Shown here: positions 27,015-39,490 of the stretch, in pieces
Numbering within the stretch: the stretch's first letter is position 1
Layout: the number at the start of each line of letters is the position of its first letter
Source of the DNA: Larimichthys crocea
Lineage: Eukaryota; Chordata; Actinopteri; Sciaenidae
NCBI RefSeq assembly: GCF_000972845.2
Contig: NC_040018.1
Span: 434,001 to 498,000 of the forward strand
DNA: 64,000 nucleotides
Direction of reading: 5' to 3'
Notes under the pieces: generated by a model
What the model was told of the DNA's origin: nothing
The model's database searches: none
What the model saw: the letters and a program-made list of their open reading frames with translations, nothing else
Made by a program: the position numbers and the translations under genes

Positions 27015-27135
27015 GGAAAACTTTTTACTCATATTTGTTAAACCAATGCATAAAAAACAATGAATCAATTAGCAGAATTGTTGTGACTTATATTCCTGTC
27101 CATAAAATAATGGATTAATTGTTGCAGCCACACTG
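27015..27135. repeat. Fragment of 'attaattgttgcagcc' repeat
   Basis: 'aatgaatcaattagcagaattg' and 'ataatggattaattgttgca' resemble the terminal part of a common teleost repeat, whose other parts appear at 33650-33890. Short and degenerate. Confidence 0.45.
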
Positions 27136-27538
27136 TAAAAAATAAATATATATATACACACAGACATGCATGAAGTAAATAGACACCTTCATTCAAATTC
27201 AGATTAAAGGTGTCTATCTACTTCTTGCATGTCTGTGTATGTGGATGGTTTGGAATCCAATACATCTCTGAGTTGTACCTCTCTGACAGTCTTTGCAGGA
27301 CTGAACATGATAAGCTTCACAGAGGTAATATTTCTTGCAGAGCTGCTGTAATAGATTGGTTTATATTGTACAGTTGTTGCTGTTGCTGCAAAAAAAAAAA
27401 AACTTTACTTTTTCAGAAGTGAGAAAGAGAAAAGTAGAAAACGCTTCTTCTGATGTGTGTGTGTGAATGCCTTCTCCTCTTACTTCTGCATCTGTGAGAG
27501 TGTGTCCCATCACCTGATGATGTGTTCATGTGTACATG

Positions 27539-27582
<44 letters not shown>

Positions 27583-28640
27583 CCTGTCTGTGTACGGGCT
27601 GAGAAAACAGAGAGCCCTGACTCCTTATCTTGACAAAGTTGGGTAATTAACGACAGAGCCTATTAAAGGGAGAATATTCAGCCAGTGATGAATGGCTTTA
27701 ATAACAGGGCCGTGTTCTCTCTAACAGAGACAGATCCTCCCGCCACCGTCTCCCTGCCCACCAGATAAAACTACCCAGACTCCCATCTCGCCACCCTCTT
27801 CATCTTTCCCTTTTCCCATCGGCAGTCTCATTCCTTCTCCATTTCCTGTCTTTGTGTTTTCTTTTTCACTCACTTTAAACATTTTTTTTTTGTGCTTTTC
27901 TCTCAAAGATTTTATGCTTTCTTTTCCGCAAGTTTCAGACCGATTTGAATTTTACTTGCGTACACAAAAGCATACTGCGTACTGTCCACAAAAACACAAA
28001 CATGTATAACATTTGTATAGTAAGTTAAGCGCCGTCTTATCATCTACCTGCATGAATATTTTTGTGGATGTGTTCCTGCACGTTTGTCTTGTAAAACATC
28101 GTTAGCCTCTTTGTGTAGGGGCCATGCAAATTGGACAGTTAAGAAGCGCCAGGACCGATTTATGTTCCTGTGCAGCCTTTTAACAGGGGCTGTGCTACTG
28201 CTTTATGTGCCCTGGTGGGATTGGGGGCAAGGGCTTACCACAGGGGTCACATTTATCACAGCCCCATATTGTGAGATTGGTCCAGATGTCTGTCCTCATT
28301 ATAAGAGACCACATCTTAAAGTGTAAACATTCAAATGGGTGAGAGTTAAGCAGCCACTCACCCATGAGCATCAAAACTGTGTTTCTGCACGAGGTATGTG
28401 GAAAATTTATGAGCAGATTTATCTGTGCATTTCATTTAAAGGGCCAGTTCAGCCATATTACTAAACATGTTTGTTTTTTTTTTTGCCTCCCCGACAAGAA
28501 ACAAGTAAAATAAAAAGATTTTTCCACAGATTTAAATGTGTAGATGCTTTTCTTCATTGAGTTTAATAATTTATTGCTTCAGCACCTCAGTTAAATCTGA
28601 TACTGGGTGAGCTGTGTTTTTCTAAAAGATTATATCAAAG
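27136..28640. other. Gene-free stretch with (GT)n and a candidate regulatory block
   Basis: (GT)n at 27541-27580. The block at 28080-28330 is high-complexity, with ATGCAAAT (28124-28131), and is flanked by AT-rich DNA. It carries an 80-codon open frame, but I see no domain in it, so a regulatory role is more plausible than coding. Confidence 0.35.
27541..27580. repeat. (TG)n microsatellite
   Basis: Twenty perfect TG units. Confidence 0.97.
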
Positions 28641-28735
28641 AGGTGTCCCAGTGGCCGAGTGTTTAAGACACATATAACTGCAACATTCCCAGTTGAATTC
28701 TAGCCAGGGACATTTGTTGCATTTCTCCCTCAGTT
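28641..28735 (+). repeat. tRNA-derived SINE-like fragment
   Basis: Box A-like GTGGCCGAGTGTTTAAG at about 28651-28667 (tRNA Leu/Ser type TGGCCGAGTGGTTAAG) is followed about 30 bases later by a box B-like AGTTGAATTCTAGCC (consensus GGTTCGAATCCAGCC) at 28691-28705, and then 'agggacatttgttgcat', a typical teleost SINE continuation. Both boxes carry substitutions, and no tRNA cloverleaf is proposed. It is a relic, not a functional tRNA. Confidence 0.7.
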
Positions 28736-30609
28736 TTGAATATTAAATGGTAACCTCCAGTTGTCCTGATGATTCATAGACCTCACCGTGAGACTGGACT
28801 ATCACAATATCAGACTGTCATGATGAAGATTACCGTGGCCAAAACAATACAGAATTATATCAGTCAAATTTATGTTTAACTTTTTTTTTGTGTGTGTGTT
28901 TTCTCTCTTTTTTCTAGCTGTCGCACTGTAAACCATCATGTGGATTACTGCCACCTATTATAAAGTATGCAGTATAAACCACAAAATGGGAATGGAAAGA
29001 AAGGGAAATGATTTAAGAGATACAAATATTAATAACACAATATCAATATTTCCCAAATATTTGTAATCATAATTTAAGTGAACTGACCCTTTATTCCCAA
29101 TGTTTTACGATGGTCGTGGAGTCCCCAGGCCCTCTTTCTTGAGAGTTTCTTAAAAAAACAATTTTAAACTGATAACTGATGTGTGTCAGAAGTCTAATTT
29201 GTTCATGCATAGAAACATTTTTAAAAGAAAAATATGTTTTAGGGTTATACCAATGCTTTTTGTTGTGTTGTGAAAGCCAAGTCTGTGGCAAAGGAATGAT
29301 TACCACTTGAGTTCTTTCCTACATGTTGTGTTTTCATGAGGTCAGAAGAAAGAAAAATATTTGAGGATAAAAAAAATATTGATTTGGGATTTTTTATACA
29401 TGCTGAATGAGGAAGTAAAGCAAATGCCAACAAAATAAAGGAACTGTGTGAAAGATGACAATATGTATGTTTTTGTTTGTTTGTGTGTATTTACAGACAC
29501 AAAAAAAGACTTGGACCCCCCTCAAAAAAGGACAAAGCCAGAAAAATGACACAAACACTGGACAGCTGCAGTTTGGCTTCAGGTTTGGGGCCTTGTCAAG
29601 CACACACACACACACACACGTTACACACTGAGCTCCTCTCCAAAGTGACTCCCATGTGTGTAAAAACCTTCATATAGAGGTTGTAGCATCCTGTGCTCCC
29701 TCACAGGACCAAAGGCAGCGAGTCCATTAAATACACATGAGAGTCTAATTAGGGGCCCCCTCGTGTGGCGGGCTTGGGGGTAGGAGTCATTGGGGAACGA
29801 CACTGCCAAGACCCTGACACTCAGAGAACACACTCTGCAAATTAATAGAGAATGACCAAGAAGTACCTCTGTGACAGACTGGGACCTCTGCTTCCTTGGA
29901 GGCAAAAATGTTCAGTGCTGATTGCTCTCATTAAATTTGTTATAGTGATATAATTATGAAAATATGTCTGGAAAATGGGATGACTCTTGGTGTGTGGTTA
30001 GTTTGCATACTATGGTAAATTTGATATGAATGTTTAATATTTATATGGTTCATGTGACCTTTAAATGAGACCAGGAAGAAGAAAATTGTTGAGCATGTCT
30101 TTAAGTTTGTGGCCTCATTTTATCCAATTTCTCTTGTAATTCAAACCCATTATACATCTCTGTTGTGGTCTTTAAATGAGTGATAGTCAACCATCCTGAA
30201 CAAGATTAACATAACTGATCATTTTGCTAATTTGTTCTGAATTCAAGCAGGAAAAGGGACTCAACTATATTTCCCATTATAATTAGGTTGATAATAACGT
30301 TGGGTGAATTATTGCATTTTTGTTATTCAGGAGGAAAGTCTTTCCTCTGCTGTGTGTCAGATGAGATATTAGTGCGGACATAATTCTTATTCTGGCAGCA
30401 GCACGGTGACTGATATTATTTAAATTACACCTCCTTGGGCAAAGTATTCGGAAATACTTTGCAGATGGGAATTCATCACAAAATGGTGTTGAGAAAATGA
30501 GGGACATCAGAGTTTGATTACGCTGACAAAAATGTCTTTTTTTCAGAGCGAAATGACTAATGTTGGTAACAACAGACGGAGGTGTGCAGTACAGACAGGC
30601 AGACAGACA

Positions 30610-30610
<1 letters not shown>

Positions 30611-30649
<39 letters not shown>

Positions 30650-30686
30650 TAGGTAGGTAGGTAGGTAGGTAGGTAGGTAGGTAGGG
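30611..30686. repeat. Compound (AGGC)n-(AGGT)n microsatellite
   Basis: An uninterrupted AGGC array switches once, cleanly, to an AGGT array, consistent with a point change followed by expansion of the new unit. Confidence 0.97.
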
Positions 30687-31450
30687 TCACTGTCACATCT
30701 CCCAGCGTGGAGATGTCCATTGTCCACTACCTGCTACCAGCTGGTAGAGTTAATGCATCATTTAGTATCTAAAGAGCCAGATGTTTTCTTCAGGCATTCG
30801 GTGAAGAACAAAAATGCAGCTAAACGAGAGTCAATATCACACATTTTTAAGGTGAAACACCATGATGGTGTTTAGTATGATGACAGAAATGTCTCCCATG
30901 TGCCATCTCCTGGTCTTTTTCACTCCCCTCATTAAGCTGCAATTGGTGAAGTGCCTGGGCCAATATCTCCAACCTCAACCTCCGAGGCTTCTAACTCCTG
31001 CAGAGTTGTTGTAGGTCTGTTGCTGACCCTCATTAGTCTCTCTTTTGGGCACACTGTTTCTATTTCTTAATCTTTGATTGAACGGTACTCCAAGGGATGA
31101 CGTAGTGTTCCTTTGTCTTCATGTAGATGTAGCTTTTGTCAAGGTACTGACTCACCCAAAAATTGGACCTTCTACATACTACAATCTCTTGATTGAGTAA
31201 TCGCCACTTAAGTAATGATGTGACTTCTCAAACTAAAGGAGGTATATACTTATGCAAACATTAATTTTATGAATAATAACAAATGTAGGTTCTTTTATAG
31301 AGGACAACATTTGTGTTGTTCAATGCCAAAAAATTGATTTTGATAACAATAAAACATGAAGGCTTTCAGGAGGGTTTTTAAAGACAGATTGATGGATACA
31401 ACATGGCTCACCTACAGCTGGTCTGGTGTTCTGTATCTACGAGCTTCAGC

Positions 31451-31496
31451 AGCCTCTCTCCTCTCCTCTCCTCTCCTCTCCTCTCCTCTCCTCTCC
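31451..31496. repeat. (CTCTC)n pentanucleotide microsatellite
   Basis: About nine tandem CTCTC units. The 'LLSSPLLSSPL' frame is a repeat artefact. Confidence 0.97.
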
Positions 31497-33649
31497 GCCA
31501 CACTGCTCCGCTCTGACAGCTTTGGCCTTTATGCTCGGCACTGTTATCACTCGGGCTTCTCATTTTAACAAGAGCGTCATTAACGTCATCTTGCTGAGCG
31601 TTCTGTCGCAATGACTGACAGCTGTTTTGACACTCTTCTACCTCGTCGACTGCACACACACACACACACACACACACATGCAGTTGGAAAGCTGACTTAC
31701 AATAACCTAATACTAAAAATGTCAGCGGCTCCATTTAACTTTATTGGTTTTAAAGCCAGTGGCTAAGGGATTTTTTTATGGCCCACTTTCTTAAATATCT
31801 TACGGTGAGATAGTGCTGTCTAAATTGTATTATACATTATAAACTTCTGCAAGTATATGGGAGCAGCTACACAGGAAACGTGAAGCCCACTCTTTATGGC
31901 ACACAATTCAATGTGAATTCATGTGTAAATAATATACTTAACCTCATTTGTGGACCACTGTATGCTCAAACAGATGGACAACGACCATGTTGGCCAAATG
32001 GCCCTCTGTCTCGAATATAACAGACCTTTTCTGTTTACCTTTAACATGCCAATATATCTGACACATGCCTCTTCTGAGCGTAGATGTGTACTGCCCATTA
32101 ACTGAACTTTAACCCTACATTTCTGGCCAGCGGACCATAATCCAATGCCATCCCACACCTTCTGGTTTCTATTACTTTATATTATTATCCCATATCTGAA
32201 ATTACAATGTAATGGTGTGCGGTTTAACATAAACCTGCCATTCTCAGAATATTACAGCCACTTATGAGGAAAGTTTATGTGTCTAGGTAGTTCTGCACAT
32301 TTTGTAATAACCGTTTTCATTCTGTATGATTGACCGCCAGCGTATCAGCTGTCTGCAGTACCACATTAGTCCTGACTTTTTGAATGACCCTGAAGATACC
32401 CTTGTGAAAAATAATGGTAAAACAAGATTGTCATACATAATCCCCGAAAAACAATCCCAAATATACACAAAGCAGGCTTCATCCCAACATATTTAACATT
32501 TTTCTGTGATGAGAACTTCAATTCCCAGAGTACCCAAAATGAATTGCATTGTGGATTATCATGTAATTATGGATCTTTCCAAAGTCTGATAGAGCAGGAA
32601 AATTGAGTTCTGAATATTTCATAATGCATAGCACCATCTTTGTTGAGGAAATTATTTAGGGTTAGCATGCTCATTTGCAGAATGGATAAAGGTTCATTGC
32701 GAAGCACCAGAGTGCAGTAATTGGAAATCTCCAGTGATTCAAAGGAGTCATTCAAAGATGAGCATTTCTACTCGACTTACTGCATTCAGTACACCATTAA
32801 TCCTCCATCAGACACCAGAAAACTATCAACCGCCATCCAAACCTATCAAGCTGTTGCCATATAGGTTATTTGTTCCACAGATACATCATGCTTGTTTGAC
32901 AAATGTGACTTTGTGTCTTTTCCTGCAGATGAGCCATACCCTGTCCCAGCCTCAGCCACCGCCAACAAAGCGAAGGAATGGTAACTCGTGCGCAGACTTA
33001 CCTGTGATTCGATCGCAAAATTGAAGCATTTATTAAAACAAGCATGCATTCTTAAGGCAGCGATGGTAAAGATGACGTTCACGCAGGTACAACTGTCAGA
33101 CACTGATATCAGTATCAGACAATGACAACAGTTTCACTGCATCATGAAATAATATCAGCATTACCAAGGAAAACAAAACAACCAAACAACTTAAGGTTGG
33201 ATAAATTACACACTTTATATGAACACTCTGACTGGGATGTAAAAGAATAATTTTGTCGCCTCTAGAAAACATATGAAGAAATGCCAGTTTTGAAAAATGT
33301 CATCTTTAAAAGGCAAATCTAAATGTCAGAGAGACAGATACTTTACACATAGAGAGTGCTGCCTTCTGGGCGTAACACAGAAAGGCGTGAGAATAATATT
33401 TTTTCCCAGTTGAAATGAACTGCAATTACCCGGCATCAAGCATACAAAGCAGTAAACTCACATTCACACTCACATCGCCTGGAGAGGAGCGTGGTCACTG
33501 TTTGCAACATTACTCAGGAAATCAGAGAAAGAAAGCACAACAAAGGCAAAAAAAAATGTGTTTTTTAATGTCACAGGGAAAAATACAGACTTTACTATAT
33601 TACAATCTGCAATATGCTACTGACATGTAATGAATTTAGTGTCAGAATA

Positions 33650-33890
33650 TAACAACTAGGCAATTAATCGTGTTAATCAAAGGAAAAGTGATTTTCATAA
33701 TTGATAAATCAAGTCATTTTCCAGGCTGAAATGCCAAACATTTGATGGTTCATGCTTTTAAATGTAAGGATTTGTTGCTTTTTTTTAGAACATTGTAGTA
33801 AACATCTTTAGTTGTTAGTCAAAGAAATGATGCAGTTTGAAGACATCACATTGTATGAAAGGGTATTCTTCTAAAATTTCAATCATAACC
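33650..33890. repeat. Teleost 'aaatgccaaacatt' repeat copy
   Basis: 'attaatcgtgttaatc', 'gaaatgccaaacatttgatgg', 'aaatgtaaggatttgttgct', 'agttgttagtcaaag' and 'tttgaagacatcac' occur in the order of a dispersed repeat I recognise from teleost genomes. The class is uncertain; there is no coding capacity. Confidence 0.65.
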
Positions 33891-33894
33891 CCAA

Positions 33895-35960
33895 TCAGAA
33901 ATTATGTACATACGACAGTCGAAAGTTTAAAAATTCATAGGAGTCAACTCACGGCAATGATCTTGATGGAACTGCATTTGTAGAAAGAAATGGTAATAGG
34001 TGAAGTTATTGTACAGCTAAACATGTTTTTCAACATAACATTTGCAGATTTCTCAATTGAACACGTGCATGAAAACTATTGCATGTCAGCGTTTTCAAGC
34101 ACGTGTGCACATTTTTCTATCTGTGCGTTGATAAGAGATTGTTTTAGCTATTGGTGTGAGGTCACAACTGTCGCCCACAAAGGGCAGGCAAATGTCAGTC
34201 TCATGAATAAGCAAAGCAGGTATAAAGCCTTCCTTGGTCCTCAGTTTGTTTCGAAGTTTGGATGGAAAACGTTTGCACTTCTCAGTGGGGAATATGAGGC
34301 CTGAATAGGTGGTTCAACCCCATTTCCATCATCAGTGTGGCTCTTACAGGTGAGTAGGTGAATAAAGAGCAAAAGAAAGAAGAGGAGGAAGGACAAAAGT
34401 GAAGTGTGATGGGCAGAGATGAAGACAGAGGAGGAGAAGAGGTAACGCCGGAGACAGCAGAGATGGGATCAGGGAAAGTGCGGTGAAAGAGACAAAGACT
34501 CACCTGTCTGCTCTCTGTTCCCTCTGTCCCAGGTCATGTGTTTTTGTATTAATGGTTTGAGGTCATGTGTCAGGTCAGGGTGAGCTAATCTTAACTCCGT
34601 GGCTGGAGGGCACCTTCAACCCACAGGGCATTTAGGTATCTCTTCAACCCAACAGTGAACCACCGGGCTCTTCTCTTAGCATGCAAATGAGACAGGAACA
34701 AATGTCCCATCACTTCTGGGGCTCCATGTCCCAAAGTGCTTAACACTCTTCCTGTCAACCCCCCCACTCCAGCTGCTTCAAAAACCTCCCTCACTCTTTT
34801 TTTCCTTCCTCTTATGTTCTTTAAATGAGCTTCCCAACTCCACTTCTTTCTCGCAATTCAATTTTACAAGGCCATTATCCCGGGTGTAATGTGGAGGTTA
34901 AATATATCGGGGCAGACGTTATGTGAAAATAATTAGTGCTAATGAATAATGCACTCATTCAGCTGATGAAGGATGGTTGGCAGGGTAATGGAGTGCAAGG
35001 GAGGGGCCCCTCTGACAAATGAAATTAAAATATTTAAACACTGTTTTACGATATTACCGGGCGGGCCCTCACACTCTTTCCCTGTTACCTGCTCGCTGCA
35101 TGGAGCAGGCCAGCTTCCATGTGACATGATAGTTGTGTCATTACTCATGCACACCATCTGTCTCGCCAAAGACAGAGTCCAGATACAAGGAGGAAATGTC
35201 CCCGCACCCCACTTTTACAGCACCTTACACCACGGCTAATCATCCCTGCCCGATAATCACTTTGAGGACATCAGAGACGCCGATCCAATCGACAGCCCCT
35301 TTCTGTCTGCCACATTATATTTAGTTCCTTTTATTTATTGCCACTACACTCATTCGGCCTCTTACGATCTCATTCTGCACCCATCATGTGACAATGAAGG
35401 ACGTAGGTTTTAAATCGTCCAGTTTACCGCACCCTCCCAGTCAATTGGCCTTCTCGAATCAATAATGGTGGACCAAGCGCTCTGTGACAGATAAATGGTA
35501 AAGCATCAACACCATTTCATTAGACATGATACTTAGAGGAGGGCAGAGCAAAGTGCCTTTGCCAGGGGACACATATCTTCATGAGCTAATAATACATATT
35601 GCCCAGCGCTTCATTTGCCAAACTCTCCATAAGGTTCGATCAATTTCACCCAATTTAGAGCACCCACTTTGACTGACTTTAGCCATTTTCTTAATTTTGT
35701 TTGCTCAGGTTTTGAGATTTCTGCAACCAGTCGAATACAGTGGAAGTGCCGAGAAGTCATAGTGACAATGCTAACATGCCGGTGCCAAAGAGATGTAACA
35801 TTTACCATGTTTACCATTTTTAATTTAGCATGATAGCATGCGGCAGTGCACAGAGTAAATCTGAGGCTGGTGGGAATATCATTCGTTTTGCAGGAATTTA
35901 CTCATAAACCAAAGTATTAGACACATTTATATTTTGACCCGATGATGGCAGAAGATTCAA
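33895..35960. other. Gene-free stretch including a large candidate conserved block
   Basis: 34860-35560 is the longest simple-repeat-free, high-complexity block in the desert, with homeobox-type and GATA-type cores (AATAATTAGTGC, ATTAAAATATTTAAA, CAGATAAATGG). 34681-34688 is ATGCAAAT. No reading frame with a domain was found. The conserved status is inference. Confidence 0.35.
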
Positions 35961-35964
35961 AGAC

Positions 35965-36261
35965 CAGTGGTTCCCAACCTAAGTGACATATTTCATGGTT
36001 ATTTCAGATTATATTCAGTGCACTACAATAACAGTGAAGAGCAAATGATAAAATGGACAATAACCCAAATAATAGCTGCACTGACTAACACTAGTTTGTG
36101 TGAAATGAGCAATTTGGATAAATTTTGAGATTATTTTCTGTAAATATTACATTAGAGGTGAGGTTTCCTTAGGGTCAAGTTTTCTCATACCCTCTTGAAC
36201 CCTCCTGTAAAGCTTTGGTGTCCTTTAATGGGGGTCGGGACCCCTAGGTTGGGAACCTTTG
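35965..36261. repeat. hAT-like MITE with terminal inverted repeats
   Basis: The left end CAGTGGTTCCCAACCT pairs with the right end AGGTTGGGAACCTTTG (reverse complement CAAAGGTTCCCAACCT). The length is about 297 bp. The ends match the common teleost CAGTGGTTCCCAACC hAT-type termini. Flanking 8-mers do not match, so the target duplication has decayed or the edge is eroded. Confidence 0.75.
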
Positions 36262-36264
36262 TTT

Positions 36265-39200
36265 TAAATTATTAGTTTTAAGAGGACTTAATGTGTGTGC
36301 CAAATTTCATGGCAATGACAAATGTCAGCCTCATGGTGACACAAGATAAAAAGTCAGAACATCACCAAAAGCCAGTAAAGTAAGGGTTCATCCTCTGGGC
36401 AACATGAATGTCTGAGAAAAATATCCATACAGTTGAGATATTTCAGACCGGAACAATGGGGTGTACACCAAAAAGCCATGCACGTTGCGTGGATAAAAAC
36501 TGCAAGGTCTGTGGAGTATCCAAAGTATCTGGGACATTTCTTTTTATGTAATGTTTTAATTCTGTGTGCACCACAAATGTAATTTCACTGACATTGTAGT
36601 GGAAGCAGAAATTTAGATATATCAAAACCTGGTCAAATAAAACCCAAACTATTGGCACGGGTAGATGTAATTTCAGGTTACAATGGGTTGTTGTTTTGTT
36701 TTGACCATTAAGAAAAGGCACAAGAAAGAAGATATTAAGTAGATATTAACAATTCTGAGCAAAAAAATACCAAATTATATCTCAGATTGTTACAAATCAG
36801 GGTTGTGTTCAGTTTTCACGGGACAATGGGTAGCTGTGAATTTAAAAAAACGAAGCACTGAACTGTGCTGCTCTTTCCTTGGGGCTTAGCAGAAACAACC
36901 AGCACACCATACCCAGCCACATCTGACAACTTTCTTTTATTAATCTCATATTTTGCAGATTGGTGCCATATACATTTGACTTGTAAAACAGACCTAATTA
37001 CAGGGCCTGTAGTATGCAAGCCACACATCAAACAGTAAGTTACAGTAAAAGCCTATGATCTCAGTCGCCTTTTTTCCTTCCCTCCCTTGCCTCCGCACAC
37101 CAGAAACACTGATTATAACAGGGACATTAAAAGGGAATTACAGCGAAACAATTTACACTTAATGTAGCAGTCATATGAACAGGGAAGAAGGATGGACAAA
37201 GATATAGCAGTATTAATAATACATGCTTTAATTAAGCAGCTGGGAATGCACAGAGCAGGATCAAGGCACGGGAAAAGAAGGGGCGGTGGAGAAAGGGAAA
37301 GCAGTGAGAGAAAGACAGCTGAAGGAAAAAGAAGTGAGAATAAAAGAGCAGATGACAGAGAAAGTGTAAAACCAAGAGGAGGATCTGAATATTTTGCTGT
37401 GGGTTTTCTGCACACTGTGATTCATGGGCAGTAAATATGCAAAGCCTGATGGCCATAAGGCAATCAGAGGAGCGCCACTCATCTACATGTTGCACAGTGG
37501 GCTATAATCCATCTGAGGGGCAACGAATAATGATACCAGGAAGCAGAAATAAGAGCAGGGTCTGTTTATTACCTCAGACAGATCCATAATGCATACAGAT
37601 GTGATGGAGGCCCGCAGCAGCCTCTGGTCAGAGAACTCCATTGAAAAGTGGAGATAGTAATATTGTTTTTAGTGTAATGAAAGACAATCTGATTTAAGCA
37701 CCTATTAAGGCATATAAGTCTGCTGTCATAAAGTTTTAAAACAAGTGCTCGAGCTATAATGATCATTGACGGAGTGGAGAAAAGCTGAGACAGAGAGTAA
37801 AAAGAGTCAATCTGACACTTCAAATGCAGCAGTAAGGTCACCTAAATGATATGGATATTGCAGTATGGATGTACACTCATGTATAGTAAAATGTAACGTC
37901 CAAATATGCATGTACAGATAAAAACAATAAAATTATAATTTCACTTCTCGGTGTCATTGTGTTTACTTTTCTTTATTTGCAAAGAGACACACAGACTCCG
38001 ACACAAAGGCCTTGCTTTCCTGTCTCCTCACAGAGGACATTAACACCAGGATCCTACTGGTGCTGGAGTGTGTAATAAATTGTGCTGAACATTGATAAAC
38101 TAATGCAATTACCTGCAGGGCAAGCAAGTCAGCTAATTTAAAGATACCAGGTTTGTTCATGTGGTGGGAGGCCCTGAATAGGCCCCGTGGGTGAAAGATG
38201 GCACCTTTATTACATCTGAGAGGTCAGCTTGGTAGCACTGTATTAGGATTGATCTTTTGATCCCTGCCTGGAACGCCCCCCTCCCACCCTCCCTTATACT
38301 GTACCAACCCCATCTGGCTGAGAGAAAAAAACGCTTATCTGGCGTAAAGGGTTAACTCTGCTAGCCAGGCAGCCTAATTGAGCACCACACATCTCATCTA
38401 CACAGCAGAAACAGGAACCTAGAGGGTCGTAACAAGCCAGGCGTGACTTATTCACATAATAAACCGAGCAGATATCTAAATGAGCCATTGAGCTAGCCAG
38501 AGGGAGGGAGGCCATTAGGGCGCACGGACCATGGGTACATATTTGTATATCTACAATTGCCCTATCATTTGCATATGTGGCTGGCTATAGAAATGTTACT
38601 TGGTGCTTGTACCCAGGGGCCTAATGACACAACAGAACAACTCTGTACTCATTCACAGTATCATAAACAAGTCAGAGACACATTCCTTTATCCAAAAAAC
38701 AAAAAGCGATATGTGTTGTGTTATATTGGAAACAAAGCGACTGGAGGTCTGCAGTGTTCAGAACAACCCTTGAGACATCATGAATGTACGTTCCCTCTTG
38801 GTGAAGGCACGGTTCATTCATCTACTGATCAAATATGATCACCCGACTGGCCTCTAGTGTGGTATATCCTTACTCTACCCCTACTCGACTAAACCTGCAA
38901 GTCAACCAATCGTCAAACAGACATTTTTTTTGGTAAGTTGTAAAGTAGTAGAGTATGAGCTCTACTGTAGATCATGTATCCACTGAAAACATTTGACATA
39001 TGAACAGTAAATGTAAGCTTAGAGGAATAGTCGGTTAGCTTGGCAAAAAGACTAGAAGTGAAGGAACAATTTAGCTTGGCTCGGTATGAAAAAAACAACT
39101 ATGAGCACCTTTATAGCTCACTGATTAACACATTATATCTTGTTTGTTTAATACATACAAAAACTGAAGTGTAACAACAACAACTGGCTGTTTTCCTGGG

Positions 39201-39480
39201 GGTTATGTGCCTCACTATTTCTTGCCCCCGGAGAGAGAATATAATTATTTACTAAAAATTTTTAACTATTCCTTTGCTGCTACACAAGCTTGCTTCTTCT
39301 AAGCCATATAGATTCCAATGACTCAGTGATGATGTTAAAATACAACATGACTTCAGCATAATTCAGGATGAATATTGAACCCCAGTTCATGTGTTCAATA
39401 AAAGCATGCATAATGTTGATATTAATTAGTAACACAGTCTCAAATACAGACACACTAATATATTTTATATCTGCAATGTT
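36265..39480. other. Gene-free stretch
   Basis: No defensible exon. 37192-37434 is purine-rich. 38090-38540 is high-complexity sequence with CTAATTTAAAG, CTAATTGAGC and, nearby, ATTTGCAT at 38567-38574, a candidate regulatory block by texture only. Confidence 0.35.
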
Positions 39481-39490
39481 AGCCTGTAGA

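Larger units (their letters stand above)
28736..33645. other. Gene-free stretch with many microsatellites
   Basis: Contains (CA)n at 29601-29619, compound (AGGC)n(AGGT)n at about 30611-30686, (CTCTC)n at 31451-31496 and (CA)n at 31651-31679. A 145-codon frame at 30283-30720 is mostly translation of the AGGC/AGGT repeat. The block at 29640-29900 (with GTCTAATTAGGGGCCCCC) is high-complexity and a weak regulatory candidate. Confidence 0.4.

Noticed and set aside
30283..30720. 145-codon open frame (TYLPTYLP/ACLPACLP repeats)
   Set aside because: It translates the AGGC/AGGT microsatellite; no splice or domain support.
32734..33024. 96-codon plus-strand frame ending in a Pro-rich segment
   Set aside because: No domain recognised, no flanking exon, and an overlapping minus-strand frame of similar length.
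28124..38574. Repeated ATGCAAAT octamers (28124, 34681, 38567) as POU4F1 auto-regulatory sites
   Set aside because: About two exact octamers are expected by chance in 64 kb on two strands, so a handful is not enrichment.
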